Positions 30,905-47,103 of a stretch of DNA of 64,000 nucleotides are shown one piece after another. Position numbers and translations under genes: made by a program. The notes beneath the pieces were generated by a model. It was given only the letters and a program-made list of their open reading frames with translations. It ran no database searches and was not told the DNA's origin. Numbering within the stretch: the first letter of the stretch is position 1; each line of letters starts with the position of its first letter. The DNA comes from Methylovulum sp. (GTDB taxonomy: Bacteria; Pseudomonadota; Gammaproteobacteria; Methylococcales; Methylomonadaceae): contig JAQTQZ010000013.1 of NCBI GenBank assembly GCA_028712695.1, positions 1-64,000 on the forward strand, written 5' to 3'.

Positions 30905-32446
30905 ATGCAATTAAACCCATCTGAAATAAGTGATCTGATTAAAAAGAAGATCGAAAACTTCGACCTCAGCGCCGAAGCCCATACAGAAGGTACCGTGGTC
31001 AGTGTGACTGACGGTATCGTCAGAGTGCACGGGCTTTCGCAAGCGATGCAAGGTGAGATGCTGGAATTCCCCGGCAATACTTTTGGCATGGCGCTTAATC
31101 TTGAGAGAGATTCAGTAGGTGCCGTGGTATTAGGTTCATACCAACACATTTCTGAAGGCGATACCGTAAAATGTACCGGAAAGATTTTAGAGGTACCTGT
31201 TGGTGAAGCATTACTGGGGCGCGTTGTTGATGCCTTAGGCAATCCTATTGATGGCAAAGGTGCTATTGATACTAATGAAACTTCACCGATTGAAAAAATT
31301 GCGCCTGGCGTAATCGCCCGTCAATCCGTTGATCAGCCCGTGCAACTCGGTTTGAAATCGATTGATGCGATGATTCCTGTCGGTCGCGGACAACGTGAGC
31401 TAATTATCGGGGACAGACAAACCGGTAAAACTGCAATTGCGGTTGATGCGATTATTAATCAAAAAGGTACAGGCATTAAATGTATCTATGTTGCAATAGG
31501 TCAAAAACGTTCTTCTATTGCTAACGTGGTTCGTAAATTAGAAGAACACGGTGCAATGGCGCATACCATCATTGTTGCTGCTTCTGCATCCGAATCTGCT
31601 GCATTACAGTTCATAGCACCTTATACAGGTTGTTCTATGGGTGAGTTTTTCAGAGACCGTGGTGAAGATGCGTTGATTATTTATGATGACTTGACTAAAC
31701 AAGCGTGGGCATATCGCCAAGTTTCCTTGTTATTACGTCGTCCACCGGGTCGTGAAGCCTATCCGGGCGATGTGTTTTATTTGCATTCCCGTCTATTGGA
31801 AAGGGCGTCACGGATTAACGCTGACGAAGTTGAAAAGTTAACAGGCGGTAGGGTTAAAGGTAAAACCGGTTCATTGACTGCTTTACCTATTATTGAAACC
31901 CAAGGTGGTGACGTATCTGCCTTCGTACCGACTAACGTCATTTCCATTACTGATGGGCAAATATTCCTCGAAAGTAATCTGTTTAATTCAGGCATCCGTC
32001 CTGCGGTTAATGCTGGTTTGTCAGTATCGCGTGTAGGTGGGGCCGCACAAACTAAAATTATCAAAAAATTAGGGGGCGGTACCCGTCTTGACTTGGCTCA
32101 ATACCGCGAGTTAGCAGCATTTGCACAGTTTGCATCAGATTTGGATGAAAGTACGCGTAAGCAGATCGAACGGGGTCAGCGTGTCACTGAGTTAATGAAG
32201 CAAAATCAATACTCGCCCATGTCGGTTGCGCAAATGGCGGTTTCATTATTTGCTGCTAATGAAGGTTTTCTTGATAGTATAGAAGTCAATAAAGTGCTTG
32301 ATTTTGAAGCGGCTTTGCAATTGTATATGAAGTCGGAGCAGGCTGAATTAATGGATAACATTAATGCAACTGGCGATTTCAGTAATGAGATTAGTAGTGG
32401 TATAAGAGCTGCTATTGAAACTTTCATTAAAACTCATAGCTGGTAA
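30905..32446 (+). CDS. atpA: F0F1 ATP synthase subunit alpha
   Basis: [18 protein letters not shown], canonical alpha sequence. Confidence 0.98.
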   Translation: MQLNPSEISDLIKKKIENFDLSAEAHTEGTVVSVTDGIVRVHGLSQAMQGEMLEFPGNTFGMALNLERDSVGAVVLGSYQHISEGDTVKCTGKILEVPVGEALLGRVVDALGNPIDGKGAIDTNETSPIEKIAPGVIARQSVDQPVQLGLKSIDAMIPVGRGQRELIIGDRQTGKTAIAVDAIINQKGTGIKCIYVAIGQKRSSIANVVRKLEEHGAMAHTIIVAASASESAALQFIAPYTGCSMGEFFRDRGEDALIIYDDLTKQAWAYRQVSLLLRRPPGREAYPGDVFYLHSRLLERASRINADEVEKLTGGRVKGKTGSLTALPIIETQGGDVSAFVPTNVISITDGQIFLESNLFNSGIRPAVNAGLSVSRVGGAAQTKIIKKLGGGTRLDLAQYRELAAFAQFASDLDESTRKQIERGQRVTELMKQNQYSPMSVAQMAVSLFAANEGFLDSIEVNKVLDFEAALQLYMKSEQAELMDNINATGDFSNEISSGIRAAIETFIKTHSW

Positions 32447-32458
32447 AAGGGTCTTCAA

Positions 32459-33325
32459 ATGGCTGTTGGTAAAGAAATACGCACAAAGATTGGGAGTATT
32501 AAAAATACTCAAAAAATTACTCGGGCAATGGAGATGGTTGCTGCGAGTAAAATGCGTAAAACAAAAGACAGAATGCAGGCAACACGGCCCTATTCAAAAA
32601 AAATTGGCCAGATTATTAAACATTTGGCTTACGCAAATCCTGAATACAAACATCCATTTCTTGTGCGGCGTGAAGTGAAGCGCGTAGGTGTTATCGTAAT
32701 CAGCTCTGATCGCGGTTTGTGCGGTGGCCTGAATTCAAATCTATTCAGAAAAATACTGTCGCAGCTAATACAGTGGGATAAAAGCAATGTCGAAGTTGAT
32801 CTTTGCACGATTGGTATAAAGGCAGCTGGTTTTTTTGGAAATCTTAAGAAAGTCCATTTGGTAGGTCAGGTTTCCAAGTTAGGTGACACTCCTCACTTAA
32901 GTGATATTTGCGGAATCATCAATATTATGTTGGATGCTTATAAACAAGGCAGTATTGATGAATTGTATCTGGTCAATAACGAATTTGTTAATACCATGAC
33001 GCAACGGCCAATTATTGAACAACTGCTTCCTATAGTGCCTGATGACATCGAAAATAATCTAGGAGGGCATTGGGATTATATCTATGAACCTGATGCTAAA
33101 GAAATCCTAGATAATTTACTTGCCCGTTATATCGAGTCTATCGTCTATCAAGGGTTAGTTGAGAATAATGCCTGCGAACAGGCGGCTAGAATGGTAGCGA
33201 TGAAGAGTGCGTCGGATAATGCCGGGAATCTCATTGGCGAGTTACAGCTGATTTATAACAAGGCCAGACAAGCAGCTATCACTCAGGAAATTTCAGAAAT
33301 TGTTGCTGGTGCTGCAGCTGTTTAA
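32459..33325 (+). CDS. atpG: F0F1 ATP synthase subunit gamma
   Basis: [34 protein letters not shown]. Confidence 0.97.
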   Translation: MAVGKEIRTKIGSIKNTQKITRAMEMVAASKMRKTKDRMQATRPYSKKIGQIIKHLAYANPEYKHPFLVRREVKRVGVIVISSDRGLCGGLNSNLFRKILSQLIQWDKSNVEVDLCTIGIKAAGFFGNLKKVHLVGQVSKLGDTPHLSDICGIINIMLDAYKQGSIDELYLVNNEFVNTMTQRPIIEQLLPIVPDDIENNLGGHWDYIYEPDAKEILDNLLARYIESIVYQGLVENNACEQAARMVAMKSASDNAGNLIGELQLIYNKARQAAITQEISEIVAGAAAV

Positions 33326-33403
33326 GCCCCAATGCAGTAGTTATTTTGATTAATAACTTTGAGACTTGAAAAATGCTGCATAAGCAAAATGACATAACAC
33401 TAA

Positions 33404-34798
<1,395 letters not shown>

Positions 34799-34823
34799 TA
34801 GTAAATAACTTTAGGTAAAGAAA

Positions 34824-35246
34824 ATGACCATGACCGTACAAGTAGACATCGTAAGCGCAGAAAAGGAAATATTTTCCGGATTGGCGGAAATGGTATTTGC
34901 TCCTGCCGAATTAGGTGAGGTGGGTATTACACCTCGCCATGCGCCGCTTTTAACTAAACTCAATCCGGGCGAGGTTCGGGTAAAAGTCACTGACAAGGAA
35001 AGTTATCCATTTTTTATTTCCGGGGGCTTTTTGGAAGTCCAGCCTCATCTGGTTACCATTTTGGCAGATACTGCAATTAGGGCAAAAGATATTGATGAAG
35101 CAGCAGCGATTGAGGCTAAGATAAAAGCACAAGAAGCTCTGGCTGATAAGTCAGGAAAAATGGATTATGTGGCCGCACAGGTTCAGCTGGTACAAGCCAT
35201 TAGCCAATTGAGGACATTAGATAGGTTGAGAAAGCGCGGGGAATAA
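34824..35246 (+). CDS. atpC: F0F1 ATP synthase subunit epsilon
   Basis: VQVDIVSAEKEIFSGLAEMVFAPAELGEVGITPRHAPLLTKLNPGEVRV. Confidence 0.96.
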   Translation: MTMTVQVDIVSAEKEIFSGLAEMVFAPAELGEVGITPRHAPLLTKLNPGEVRVKVTDKESYPFFISGGFLEVQPHLVTILADTAIRAKDIDEAAAIEAKIKAQEALADKSGKMDYVAAQVQLVQAISQLRTLDRLRKRGE

Positions 35247-35309
35247 GCAAAAACTTACGGTTATGTATGATTACGATTAATTTAATTGGCATCATACATT
35301 ATTTAAGAG

Positions 35310-35344
35310 CCCGGTAACGTGAATGCGCTATCGGGTTTTTTTTT
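35310..35344 (+). terminator. Rho-independent terminator/attenuator after atpC
   Basis: cccggta-acgtgaatgcgc-tatcggg followed by a T tract. Confidence 0.8.
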
Positions 35345-35358
35345 AAATGGGATATTGA

Positions 35359-36732
35359 ATGAAAATTACCACTATTATTCTCGCCGCAGGTAAAGGGACG
35401 CGAATGTGTTCTGATTTGCCTAAAGTTTTGCATAAAGTTGCTGACAAACCTTTGTTACAACATGTTTATGATATGAGCAACCAGTTGGAAAACAATAGGA
35501 TTCATGTTGTTGTCGGCCACTGCAGTGATTTTGTAAAAGAGACATTAAAAGATTTAAACGCCGAGTGGATTGAACAAAACCAACAACTGGGGACAGGTCA
35601 CGCAGTTCAACAGGTAAGTGATTACATTCTGGATGATGACGTGGTGTTAATACTTTATGGCGATGTGCCGTTATTAAAATTAGCAACAGTCAAGACACTG
35701 TTGGCGAACGTAAACCCCCAATCGCTTGCTTTGCTTACCGTAAATTTAGAAAATCCGACAGGTTATGGCAGAATTGTCCGAAACGCCCAGTCTCAAGTAG
35801 TAAAAATTATTGAGGAAAAGGATGCCTCCGATACTGAAAAACAGATCAAAGAAGGCAATACGGGGATCATGTCCGTACAAGGCGGGCAATTAAAAAAATG
35901 GCTAAATCAATTAGGCAATAATAACGCCCAAGGCGAATATTATCTGACCGATGTAATTGAAATGGCTGTTGCCGATGGTGTGCTTATAGTGACTAACCAA
36001 CCGGAAACGGCTGATGAGGTGTTGGGCGTTAATAACAGGTTACAGCTCAGCCACTTAGAGCGGATATATCAACAAGAACTGGCTGATTCATTGATGCAAC
36101 GGGGAGTCACTTTGAAAGATCCGGCGCGTTTTGATTTAAGAGGCTCAATAGACAGTCTGGGGTACGATATAGAAATAGATGTTAATGTCATTCTTGAAGG
36201 CAAAATCAGTATTGGCAACCATGTCAAAATCGGCCCGAACACATCGATAAAAAATTCAATTATTGGTGATGGGGTAGAAATCCTTGCAAACTGCGTAATT
36301 GAAGATACTGTGATCGGGCAAAATAGCCGTATTGGCCCTTATGCCAGATTGCGTCCGGAAACGGTATTGGCCAATGACGTACATATTGGCAACTTTGTGG
36401 AAATTAAAAAATCAATCGTTGGCGAGTCAAGTAAAATCAATCACTTAAGTTATATAGGTGATGCTACAGTAGGCAGTAAAGTGAACATAGGCGCCGGCAC
36501 TATCACCTGTAATTATGATGGTGTTAATAAATTCAGGACAACTATTGAAGATGGTGCGTTTATTGGCTCAGATACCCAGTTAGTGGCGCCTGTTACCGTT
36601 GGGAAAAATGCAACTATTGGCGCGGGATCGACTATCACAAAGAATGCGCCCGAAAACCAATTGACCTTGAGCAGGCCAAAGCAGGTTTCTGTGGCTAGCT
36701 GGCAACGCCCCGTAAAACAGGAGAGCTATTAA
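35359..36732 (+). CDS. glmU: Bifunctional GlcNAc-1-P uridyltransferase/GlcN-1-P acetyltransferase GlmU
   Basis: [20 protein letters not shown] plus left-handed beta-helix repeats. Confidence 0.97.
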   Translation: MKITTIILAAGKGTRMCSDLPKVLHKVADKPLLQHVYDMSNQLENNRIHVVVGHCSDFVKETLKDLNAEWIEQNQQLGTGHAVQQVSDYILDDDVVLILYGDVPLLKLATVKTLLANVNPQSLALLTVNLENPTGYGRIVRNAQSQVVKIIEEKDASDTEKQIKEGNTGIMSVQGGQLKKWLNQLGNNNAQGEYYLTDVIEMAVADGVLIVTNQPETADEVLGVNNRLQLSHLERIYQQELADSLMQRGVTLKDPARFDLRGSIDSLGYDIEIDVNVILEGKISIGNHVKIGPNTSIKNSIIGDGVEILANCVIEDTVIGQNSRIGPYARLRPETVLANDVHIGNFVEIKKSIVGESSKINHLSYIGDATVGSKVNIGAGTITCNYDGVNKFRTTIEDGAFIGSDTQLVAPVTVGKNATIGAGSTITKNAPENQLTLSRPKQVSVASWQRPVKQESY

Positions 36733-38561
36733 TGTGCGGAATAGTTGGCGGCATTGCACAACGTAATGTGGTGCCTATTTTATTGGAGGGCTTAAAGCGC
36801 CTAGAGTATCGGGGTTATGATTCTGCAGGGCTGGCCGTATTAAATAATGGGAAAATTTACCGCAAACGCGAGCTAGGAAAAGTGATGGGGCTTGAAAAGT
36901 TACTTGCAGCCGATCCAATTTCTGGGAATATTGGCCTTGCCCATACCCGGTGGGCGACGCATGGTAAACCTAGTACGGCTAACGCCCATCCGCATATTTG
37001 CCGCAATAAAGTGGCGGTTGTGCATAATGGCATTATTGAAAACCACGATTTTTTGAGGGGTGAGCAGCTCGAAAATGGGTATGAATTTACTTCACAAACG
37101 GATACGGAAGTGATTGTGCATGAAGTTTTTCATGCGCTGGAAACGGCGGATAACTTGTTGAGTGCAGTTAAGCAAACAGTCCGTAAGCTCGAAGGTGCTT
37201 ATGCCTTGGGAATAATGAGCAGTTCGGAACCAGATACGTTAGTGGCCTGTAGAAAAGGGAGCCCATTGGTCATTGGGGTTGGCATCGGCGAATATTTTAT
37301 TGCATCGGATGTTGCGGCTTTGCTGCCAGTCACCCAACGTTTTATTTTCATGGAAGATGGTGATATCGCTTCGATAAGCATAAATAATTTGGTTATTTAT
37401 GATGCAGATGACAGCGAAGTCAGTCGGCCTGTCAAAGAAAGCCAGTTGACAGCAGATGCGGTTGATAAAGGTGATTACCGCCACTACATGCTAAAAGAAA
37501 TTTATGAGCAGCCCTTTGCCATTTCACAGACCTTAGAAGGCCGGTTCGTCAATAATCGGTTACAAGAAAACGCTTTTGGGCACAATGCGTCCGAGGTGTT
37601 CGACAATATAAAATCCATTCAAATTTTAGCATGTGGCACCAGTTTCCATGCCGGTTTGGTGGCGCGTTACTGGTTTGAAGAGTTGGCAGGCGTACCTTGT
37701 CAAATCGAAGTTGCCAGTGAATTCCGCTACCGGCATCCCGTCTTGGCAGATAATGTGCTGATAGTTACGATTTCGCAATCGGGTGAAACTGCCGACACTT
37801 TAGCGGCTTTGCAGGAAGCTAAAAAATTGGGCGCAAAATATGCGCTTGCTATTTGCAATGTGCCTGAAAGCTCCTTGGTCAGGGAGTCGGATTTAGTCTT
37901 AATGACCCGGGCAGGCCCTGAAATTGGTGTGGCGTCAACCAAAGCCTTCACCACACAATTGGTGACCTTAATGTTGCTGGTTATTGCTATTGGCCGACGG
38001 TTTAGGTTGACCCAGGCCAGTGAGCAAAAATTGACCTCGGATTTATTCAGTCTGCCTGGAAAAATAGAAAAAGTTTTGCAGTTGGATGAGCAGATTAAAA
38101 CGTTGGCTGAGCAATTTTCTGAAAAGCAACATACCTTGTTTCTCGGTAGGGGCGAACATTATCCAATAGCTATGGAAGGGGCGCTGAAATTAAAGGAAAT
38201 TTCATATATCCATGCGGAAGCCTATCCTGCAGGTGAATTAAAGCATGGGCCTTTAGCATTAATTGATGCGGACATGCCAGTTATTGTTGTCGCGCCAAAC
38301 AATGGCCTGCTGGAGAAACTCAAGTCGAATATACAGGAAGTGAGTGCTAGAGGAGGCGAGTTGATAGTTTTTATGGATGAAACATTAATATCAGCACCCG
38401 ATGCCAATGTGCAGATTATAAAAATACCGCAAGTTGAAAACGACATTTCACCGATCGTCTTCACTATTCCTTTGCAATTACTGTCCTATCATGTCGCTGT
38501 TTTAAAAGGCACTGATGTCGACCAGCCCAGAAATCTCGCAAAATCGGTTACTGTGGAATAA
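36732..38561 (+). CDS. glmS: Glutamine-fructose-6-phosphate aminotransferase GlmS
   Basis: [35 protein letters not shown]; two SIS domains. Confidence 0.97.
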   Translation: MCGIVGGIAQRNVVPILLEGLKRLEYRGYDSAGLAVLNNGKIYRKRELGKVMGLEKLLAADPISGNIGLAHTRWATHGKPSTANAHPHICRNKVAVVHNGIIENHDFLRGEQLENGYEFTSQTDTEVIVHEVFHALETADNLLSAVKQTVRKLEGAYALGIMSSSEPDTLVACRKGSPLVIGVGIGEYFIASDVAALLPVTQRFIFMEDGDIASISINNLVIYDADDSEVSRPVKESQLTADAVDKGDYRHYMLKEIYEQPFAISQTLEGRFVNNRLQENAFGHNASEVFDNIKSIQILACGTSFHAGLVARYWFEELAGVPCQIEVASEFRYRHPVLADNVLIVTISQSGETADTLAALQEAKKLGAKYALAICNVPESSLVRESDLVLMTRAGPEIGVASTKAFTTQLVTLMLLVIAIGRRFRLTQASEQKLTSDLFSLPGKIEKVLQLDEQIKTLAEQFSEKQHTLFLGRGEHYPIAMEGALKLKEISYIHAEAYPAGELKHGPLALIDADMPVIVVAPNNGLLEKLKSNIQEVSARGGELIVFMDETLISAPDANVQIIKIPQVENDISPIVFTIPLQLLSYHVAVLKGTDVDQPRNLAKSVTVE

Positions 38562-38575
38562 GCAGGGTCTAACTG

Positions 38576-39406
38576 ATGAACTTATCAAAAACCATATTAA
38601 TCACCGGATGCTCGACAGGAATTGGTTATGTCACAGCAGTTGAGCTAAAGAAGCGGGGGCATCAAGTGATCGCTTCGGCGCGTAAGCCCGAAGATGTGCT
38701 GCGCTTGACAGAAGAAGGCTTCACTGCAGTGCTGCTGGATTTGGCAGATAGTGCCAGTATCCGGCAGGCGGTTGACAAGACGCTGGCGTTAACCGAAGGC
38801 AAACTGGACGCAGTGTTCAATAATGGCGCATTTGGCCAGCCTGGAGCTGTGGAGGATTTAACGCGGGACGTGTTGCGCCATCAGTTTGAAACGAATCTGT
38901 TTGGCACCCATGAACTGACTAATTTGTTGATACCAGTCATGCGTAATCAAGGGCATGGGCGGATTATTTACAATAGTTCGGTGTTGGGTTTCGTCGCGAT
39001 GACGTATCGGGGAGCCTATAATGCCAGTAAGTTTGCCCTTGAGGGCTTGGCCGATACATTGCGGTTAGAGTTGCACGGCAGCAATATTTATGTTTCTTTG
39101 ATCGAGCCTGGCCCTATCTTGAGTGATTTTAGGAAAAATGCGTTTGCTTTGTACAAAAAAAATATTGATCCTACTCAAAGCTTCCATAAAGAAACTTATC
39201 AAAAGATGGAGGCCCGCTTGCAAAAACAAGGCGCAGCCGCTCCATTCACTTTGCCTGCCACGGCTGTTTCAGAAAAAGTGATCCATGCACTGGAATCTAA
39301 AAAGCCAAAAATACGCTATTACGTTACTTTTCCAACTTATCTGTTCGCTGCTCTTAAACGGATCCTGCCCGTTATGTGGCTAGATGCCGTGTTAAGACAG
39401 ACCTAA
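38576..39406 (+). CDS. SDR family oxidoreductase
   Basis: ILITGCSTGIGYVTA, NNGAFG, YNASKFAL. Confidence 0.92.
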   Translation: MNLSKTILITGCSTGIGYVTAVELKKRGHQVIASARKPEDVLRLTEEGFTAVLLDLADSASIRQAVDKTLALTEGKLDAVFNNGAFGQPGAVEDLTRDVLRHQFETNLFGTHELTNLLIPVMRNQGHGRIIYNSSVLGFVAMTYRGAYNASKFALEGLADTLRLELHGSNIYVSLIEPGPILSDFRKNAFALYKKNIDPTQSFHKETYQKMEARLQKQGAAAPFTLPATAVSEKVIHALESKKPKIRYYVTFPTYLFAALKRILPVMWLDAVLRQT

Positions 39407-39481
39407 TGATAAACGGGCGGTGCAACGGGGCTATGCCTTAAAAATAGAGGGGGCAGCCTTCCCATGATTACAACGCAGCAG

Positions 39482-41653
39482 TCACTGTGATTTATTTTTT
39501 TTTCCAGAATACGCGTTATTTCTCGGATTCTTTAGCCCGCTCAATCCCGTATATTTGGTTTTAAAAACCTGTGCCTTGCCCGTAACAGACGCAGTGCCTG
39601 TACCCTTGAGCGAATTAGGTTGAAACGATGGCACGAGATGATGTTTGCCATTTCCAATCAAATCTGCCCTGCCCATGTCTTTCAACGCATCACGCAATAT
39701 CGGCCAATTTTTTGCATCATGATAACGCAGAAAAGCCTTGTGCAAACGCCGTTGCTTGATGCTTTTTGGGATAAATATATCATCGGCCTTGCGGTTGACT
39801 TTGTGCAGCGTGTCCTTGCCGGAGTGGTACATAGCCGTGGCGATTGCCATCGGTGACGGCAAAAAAGCCTGTACTTGGTCGGCCCGGAACCCATTGCGTT
39901 TCAACCATAAGGCCAGATTAAGCATGTCATTGTCGGTAGTGCCCGGATGGGCGGCGATAAAGTACGGTATCAGGTATTGCTCCTTGCCGGCCTCCTTGGA
40001 GTATTTGTCGAACATTTCCTTGAAGCGGTCATAAGTGCCTATGCCGGGTTTCATCATTTTCGACAGCGGCCCTTGCTCGGTATGTTCGGGGGCGATTTTT
40101 AGGTAGCCACCGACGTGATGGGTGACCAGTTCTTTAACGTATTCCGGCGATTCCACTGCCAAATCGTAGCGGAGGCCGGAGGCGATAAAGATTTTTTTGA
40201 TGCCTGGCAAGGCCCTGGCCCTGCGGTATAGCTTGATTAAATGGCTGTGGTCGGTGTTCAGGTTCGGGCAAATTCCAGGATACACGCAGGACGGTTTTCG
40301 GCAAGCCGCCTCGATTTTTTCATCTTTACATGCCAAGCGGTACATGTTTGCAGTCGGGCCGCCGAGGTCAGAAATATGGCCGGTGAAATTTGGCGAGGTG
40401 TCGCGTATGGCTTCAATTTCTTTGATAATGGAGTCTTCCGAGCGGCTTTGGATAATCCGGCCTTCATGTTCGGTGATCGAGCAAAAGCTACAGCCACCAA
40501 AACAACCGCGCATGATATTGACGGAGTGCTGGATCATTTCAAATGCGGGGATGTTGGCGTTGCCATAGTCCTGATGTGGCAAGCGTGAATAAGGCAGGTC
40601 GAACACGCCGTCCATTTCTTTGGTGGTTAGAGGGATTGGCGGTGGATTGATCCAGACTTGACGGTTGCCGTGTTGCTGGATTAAGGCGCGGGCGTTGCCC
40701 GGATTGGTTTCGGCGTGCATGATCCGCGAAGTGTGGGCGTACAGGATACGGTCATCCTTAACGGCTTCGTAAGCGGGTAGGCGGATTACGGTTTGCGCCC
40801 GACGGTTTTTAACCAGCAACTTATCAAAACGGATGACTTTTTCGTCAGGATTTTCACCTTCGGGTTTTTTATCGCAAGCAGGTTGTTCTTGATACGGATC
40901 GATAGGCAACATCGGCGCGCCAGGCTTGTCTATGTCAGTAGAATCTTTTACCAGCCAGCCTTCGGGAATGCCTTTAACAAAATGTACTGTCCCTCGTATG
41001 CCGGTCAGTTGTGACACGGGCTCACCGGCCGCTAAACGATGTGCGATTTCAACAATTTGGCGTTCTGCATTGCCGTACACTAATAAATCAGCCTTGGCAT
41101 CGAGCAACACCGATTTACGCACGGTGTCCGACCAGTAATCATAATGGGCGATACGGCGTAAGCTGGCTTCTATGCCGCCGATAATGATGGGCACGTCTTT
41201 GAAGGCTTCGCGGCAGCGGTGTGAATAAACATTGACGGCCCGATCCGGGCGTTTACCAGCCGCGCCGTCGGGCGTGTAAGCATCGTTGGAACGGATCTTT
41301 TTGTCGGAAGTGTAACGGTTAACCATCGAATCCATGTTGCCGCCGGTCACGCCGAAAAACAAATTGGGACGGCCCAATTTTTTAAAATCCGCCGCACTGT
41401 GCCAATCCGGTTGCGAGATGATGCCCACCCGAAACCCTTGCGCTTCCAACAAACGGCCTATTAAAGCCATGCCAAAACTGGGATGGTCGATGTAGGCATC
41501 GCCTGTTACTAGGATGACATCGCAGCTATCCCAGCCGAGTTCGTCCATCTCGGCTTGGCTCATCGGTAGCGTAGGCGCAATGCCAAAACGTTGTGCCCAG
41601 TATTTGCGGTAACTAAAAAGAGTAGGTGCAGCAGGAAAAGCGGTAGGCATCAT
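39482..41653 (-). CDS. YgiQ family radical SAM protein
   Basis: [22 protein letters not shown]; full-length YgiQ-like. Confidence 0.95.
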   Translation of the reverse strand: MMPTAFPAAPTLFSYRKYWAQRFGIAPTLPMSQAEMDELGWDSCDVILVTGDAYIDHPSFGMALIGRLLEAQGFRVGIISQPDWHSAADFKKLGRPNLFFGVTGGNMDSMVNRYTSDKKIRSNDAYTPDGAAGKRPDRAVNVYSHRCREAFKDVPIIIGGIEASLRRIAHYDYWSDTVRKSVLLDAKADLLVYGNAERQIVEIAHRLAAGEPVSQLTGIRGTVHFVKGIPEGWLVKDSTDIDKPGAPMLPIDPYQEQPACDKKPEGENPDEKVIRFDKLLVKNRRAQTVIRLPAYEAVKDDRILYAHTSRIMHAETNPGNARALIQQHGNRQVWINPPPIPLTTKEMDGVFDLPYSRLPHQDYGNANIPAFEMIQHSVNIMRGCFGGCSFCSITEHEGRIIQSRSEDSIIKEIEAIRDTSPNFTGHISDLGGPTANMYRLACKDEKIEAACRKPSCVYPGICPNLNTDHSHLIKLYRRARALPGIKKIFIASGLRYDLAVESPEYVKELVTHHVGGYLKIAPEHTEQGPLSKMMKPGIGTYDRFKEMFDKYSKEAGKEQYLIPYFIAAHPGTTDNDMLNLALWLKRNGFRADQVQAFLPSPMAIATAMYHSGKDTLHKVNRKADDIFIPKSIKQRRLHKAFLRYHDAKNWPILRDALKDMGRADLIGNGKHHLVPSFQPNSLKGTGTASVTGKAQVFKTKYTGLSGLKNPRNNAYSGKKNKSQ

Positions 41654-42459
41654 GGTTTTATTAATGGGTTAAAAGTGCTGGCGTTGTGCTTTTTTAGGTC
41701 TTTTAAGAATCGGTTAAATTCAATTTGGTAGTGCTGTTCAAGCGCATTCGCCCGAATTTTTAGCGATTGCAAAGAATGCTGGGGCGTTTTGTCATTAAAA
41801 GCCAGACCAATGAAATTACCTTTGCCTTGCACAGGTAGAAAGAGGGTTTTCCAGTTAAAAGTATGTCCCATCCACAATGCCACTTCTTGAAACAAAGGGT
41901 TGCTGGTGCCGCCCCACAGGTTAATGACTAATATGCCGTCATTTTTTAATAGGGCTTTGCAGGCGGTAAAAAAGGCGTCATTGCTGATAGAGGGTGCCAT
42001 GCCTTCGTGGTCAAAGGCATCGACAATGATAAGGCTGTAGCGATCCTGATGGCTTTCAGTACGCTGGCACACATACTGCCCGCCATCATCAATGATAATT
42101 TTAAGCCGTGGGTCTAGTGGCAAACCAAAATGGCTACGGGCGATTTTTGCCACACTTTTGCGGTATTCCACTGCTTTTAAACGGCAGTCGGGAAAATGAT
42201 GCAGTAAAAACTTGGCTATCGAACCACCGCCTAAACCAATAATTAGCGCATCGCCATCGAGCGTTTCTTTAAATAATAACCAACTGGTCATCGCCCGCAC
42301 ATAATCCAATTCTAATTTATGTGGGTCGTGCAAGCGCATACTGCTTTGCCTAGGATAAGTCCCAAAATGTAGCGATCTGACCCCGCTGCGTTCAACGATT
42401 TCTAACAAACCGTCATCATCATGGCTTTGGTAAACAAGCAACCCTTCATATTTATGCAT
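41650..42459 (-). CDS. Spermidine synthase-like protein
   Basis: [39 protein letters not shown]. Confidence 0.82.
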   Translation of the reverse strand: MHKYEGLLVYQSHDDDGLLEIVERSGVRSLHFGTYPRQSSMRLHDPHKLELDYVRAMTSWLLFKETLDGDALIIGLGGGSIAKFLLHHFPDCRLKAVEYRKSVAKIARSHFGLPLDPRLKIIIDDGGQYVCQRTESHQDRYSLIIVDAFDHEGMAPSISNDAFFTACKALLKNDGILVINLWGGTSNPLFQEVALWMGHTFNWKTLFLPVQGKGNFIGLAFNDKTPQHSLQSLKIRANALEQHYQIEFNRFLKDLKKHNASTFNPLIKP

Positions 42460-42529
42460 GGCAGTATAAGCTTACCCACTGTATGGTCTGGACGGGAGAC
42501 CAGTAAATTTCAAATCTCTGTCCAATCGA

Positions 42530-45396
<2,867 letters not shown>

Positions 45397-45400
45397 GAGA

Positions 45401-46684
45401 TTATTCGCCTAAAACAAGTTGAGAGGCAATCTGTAAAAAATTGCCATAACAGGCACTTAGCTGTGCGCCATTGGTTTTGAAATAATCTGCCGATTGTGGA
45501 TTAAATTCTTGGAAGCTGATGTTCCACAAAATTTCCACCGGAAAATGCGGGGCTAAACTGTCGTCAATATCAAAACTAAAGGTATCAAATTCTTCGGCGG
45601 CAGTTTCTTCGTAGATGGTTTCTAAGAATAAGTTATACGCTGACTCACGGCAACGCGACAAATAATCTTCCCGACCCAATTCTGGAATCATGCCCGCCAC
45701 GATTTTCAGATTGTTTCTAAACGAGTTCAAATTGACATTCCATTTTTGCCAATGGCTAAACAGATAACGGTAAGCTTGCCAGGTTTGCGGGGTATTGATG
45801 GCAAACAGAAACGCCATATCCGTCAAGCGGGTGATGGCGATGGCGGCAATGTCATGGATACCGGCTCGGCTGTCGAGCAAGACAATATCGGGTTTTTCTT
45901 GTGCTTCAAGTTGTCGCAATAGCTGGGCGAGACGATGGGCAAAATCGACGATTTTGCCGTCTTGATTAATGTCCATATAAACGCGGGACAACTTGGCAAT
46001 ATAGTCTTGCTCTTTGCCACCTGCTGCGGTGACCACCCGAATCACGCCTTCGGTGTTTTTGGCTAAAGGGCTGGTGGCGACCATATCCCGCAACAACGCC
46101 TCATCTGCTTGCCCCACAGCTTCTTCAACCAACCAATCGACAACGCCAAAATCCGGTGTGTGGGCTTGCGGCAACAGGATTTGCCCTATGCCTGGTGATT
46201 CCAAATCCAAATCGACGACTAACACTTTTTTGCCGAGATTTGCCAAGTGCCAAGCCCAAATCGCTAAGGCACTGGAACGGCCTACGCCGCCTTTGATGCC
46301 AAATAAGGTGGCGCGGGGTGGATGTGGCTCTTCAATAGGTTGACGTAGCCAATCTTGCCCAGTGACTTGTCGATCCAGCAAGTAAATGGGCGGGTTGGTA
46401 TTGGGGATACAGATTTTGTCGGGTGAGTTGATTAGGCTGTTTATGGCAACCAAATCTTCCGAATAAATGAAAATGCCGTCTTCCGCATAAGCAAAATTTC
46501 CTAATTTCTCGAAGAGTTGTTTCGCTAATTTGTTATGTTTTTTGTTTTTTTTACATTGCAAGATAACACTGATTCGACCGCAAAGGTCACGTAGCAAAAT
46601 GGGATCTTTGCCTAATAATGCGTAATTATCTTTAACGAATTCGAGCGATTTTTCATAGGCTTCGTGGAACATGGTTTTGCTCAT
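45401..46684 (-). CDS. ParA/MinD-superfamily ATPase with variant KGGVGRSS P-loop
   Basis: TLFGIKGGVGRSSALAIWAWHLANLGKKVLVVDLDLESPGIG; DIVLLDSRAGIHDIAA; ~130-aa N-terminal extension. Confidence 0.88.
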   Translation of the reverse strand: MSKTMFHEAYEKSLEFVKDNYALLGKDPILLRDLCGRISVILQCKKNKKHNKLAKQLFEKLGNFAYAEDGIFIYSEDLVAINSLINSPDKICIPNTNPPIYLLDRQVTGQDWLRQPIEEPHPPRATLFGIKGGVGRSSALAIWAWHLANLGKKVLVVDLDLESPGIGQILLPQAHTPDFGVVDWLVEEAVGQADEALLRDMVATSPLAKNTEGVIRVVTAAGGKEQDYIAKLSRVYMDINQDGKIVDFAHRLAQLLRQLEAQEKPDIVLLDSRAGIHDIAAIAITRLTDMAFLFAINTPQTWQAYRYLFSHWQKWNVNLNSFRNNLKIVAGMIPELGREDYLSRCRESAYNLFLETIYEETAAEEFDTFSFDIDDSLAPHFPVEILWNISFQEFNPQSADYFKTNGAQLSACYGNFLQIASQLVLGE

Positions 46685-47103
46685 AACTCACCCTGTGATC
46701 TAGCATGAGCCACTAAGTTAGCAATTGCAGAATCGACCGCTTGTTTATGGTGCTGCACATTATTTTTGATAAATGATTTTTGATTGGCGTAACGATCATC
46801 AATTTGCCAAGTGCTGAACGGATTACTATTTGAAATGTGTGCTAAATATGAAGGCGCATTTCTGCCATTGAGAAACAACCTAAAATGGCCCCATAATTTA
46901 TCAATATGCTTTCTATCATTCTTATCTACTAGATCACCATTTTGATTGGCGAGTGCCGGATCAAGTCTAATCATGACTGCTTTTAAAGCGCATTCCGCCG
47001 CTAAGCCATAAAGTTGATCAGCATTGGCGTAACGTTTTTTATCAAATAATATTTCTGCATCTTTTTGGTGCCGGTCGTAAGCATTTTTAAAATCCGTTTT
47101 CAT
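46681..47103 (-). CDS. HEPN-like small alpha-helical protein
   Basis: [30 protein letters not shown] resembles HEPN-type N-termini; ATGA overlaps both neighbours. Confidence 0.6.
   Translation of the reverse strand: MKTDFKNAYDRHQKDAEILFDKKRYANADQLYGLAAECALKAVMIRLDPALANQNGDLVDKNDRKHIDKLWGHFRLFLNGRNAPSYLAHISNSNPFSTWQIDDRYANQKSFIKNNVQHHKQAVDSAIANLVAHARSQGEL

Noticed and set aside
40197-40588. Plus-strand ORFs of 115-123 aa within ygiQ
   Set aside because: Antisense shadows of the strongly coding ygiQ gene.
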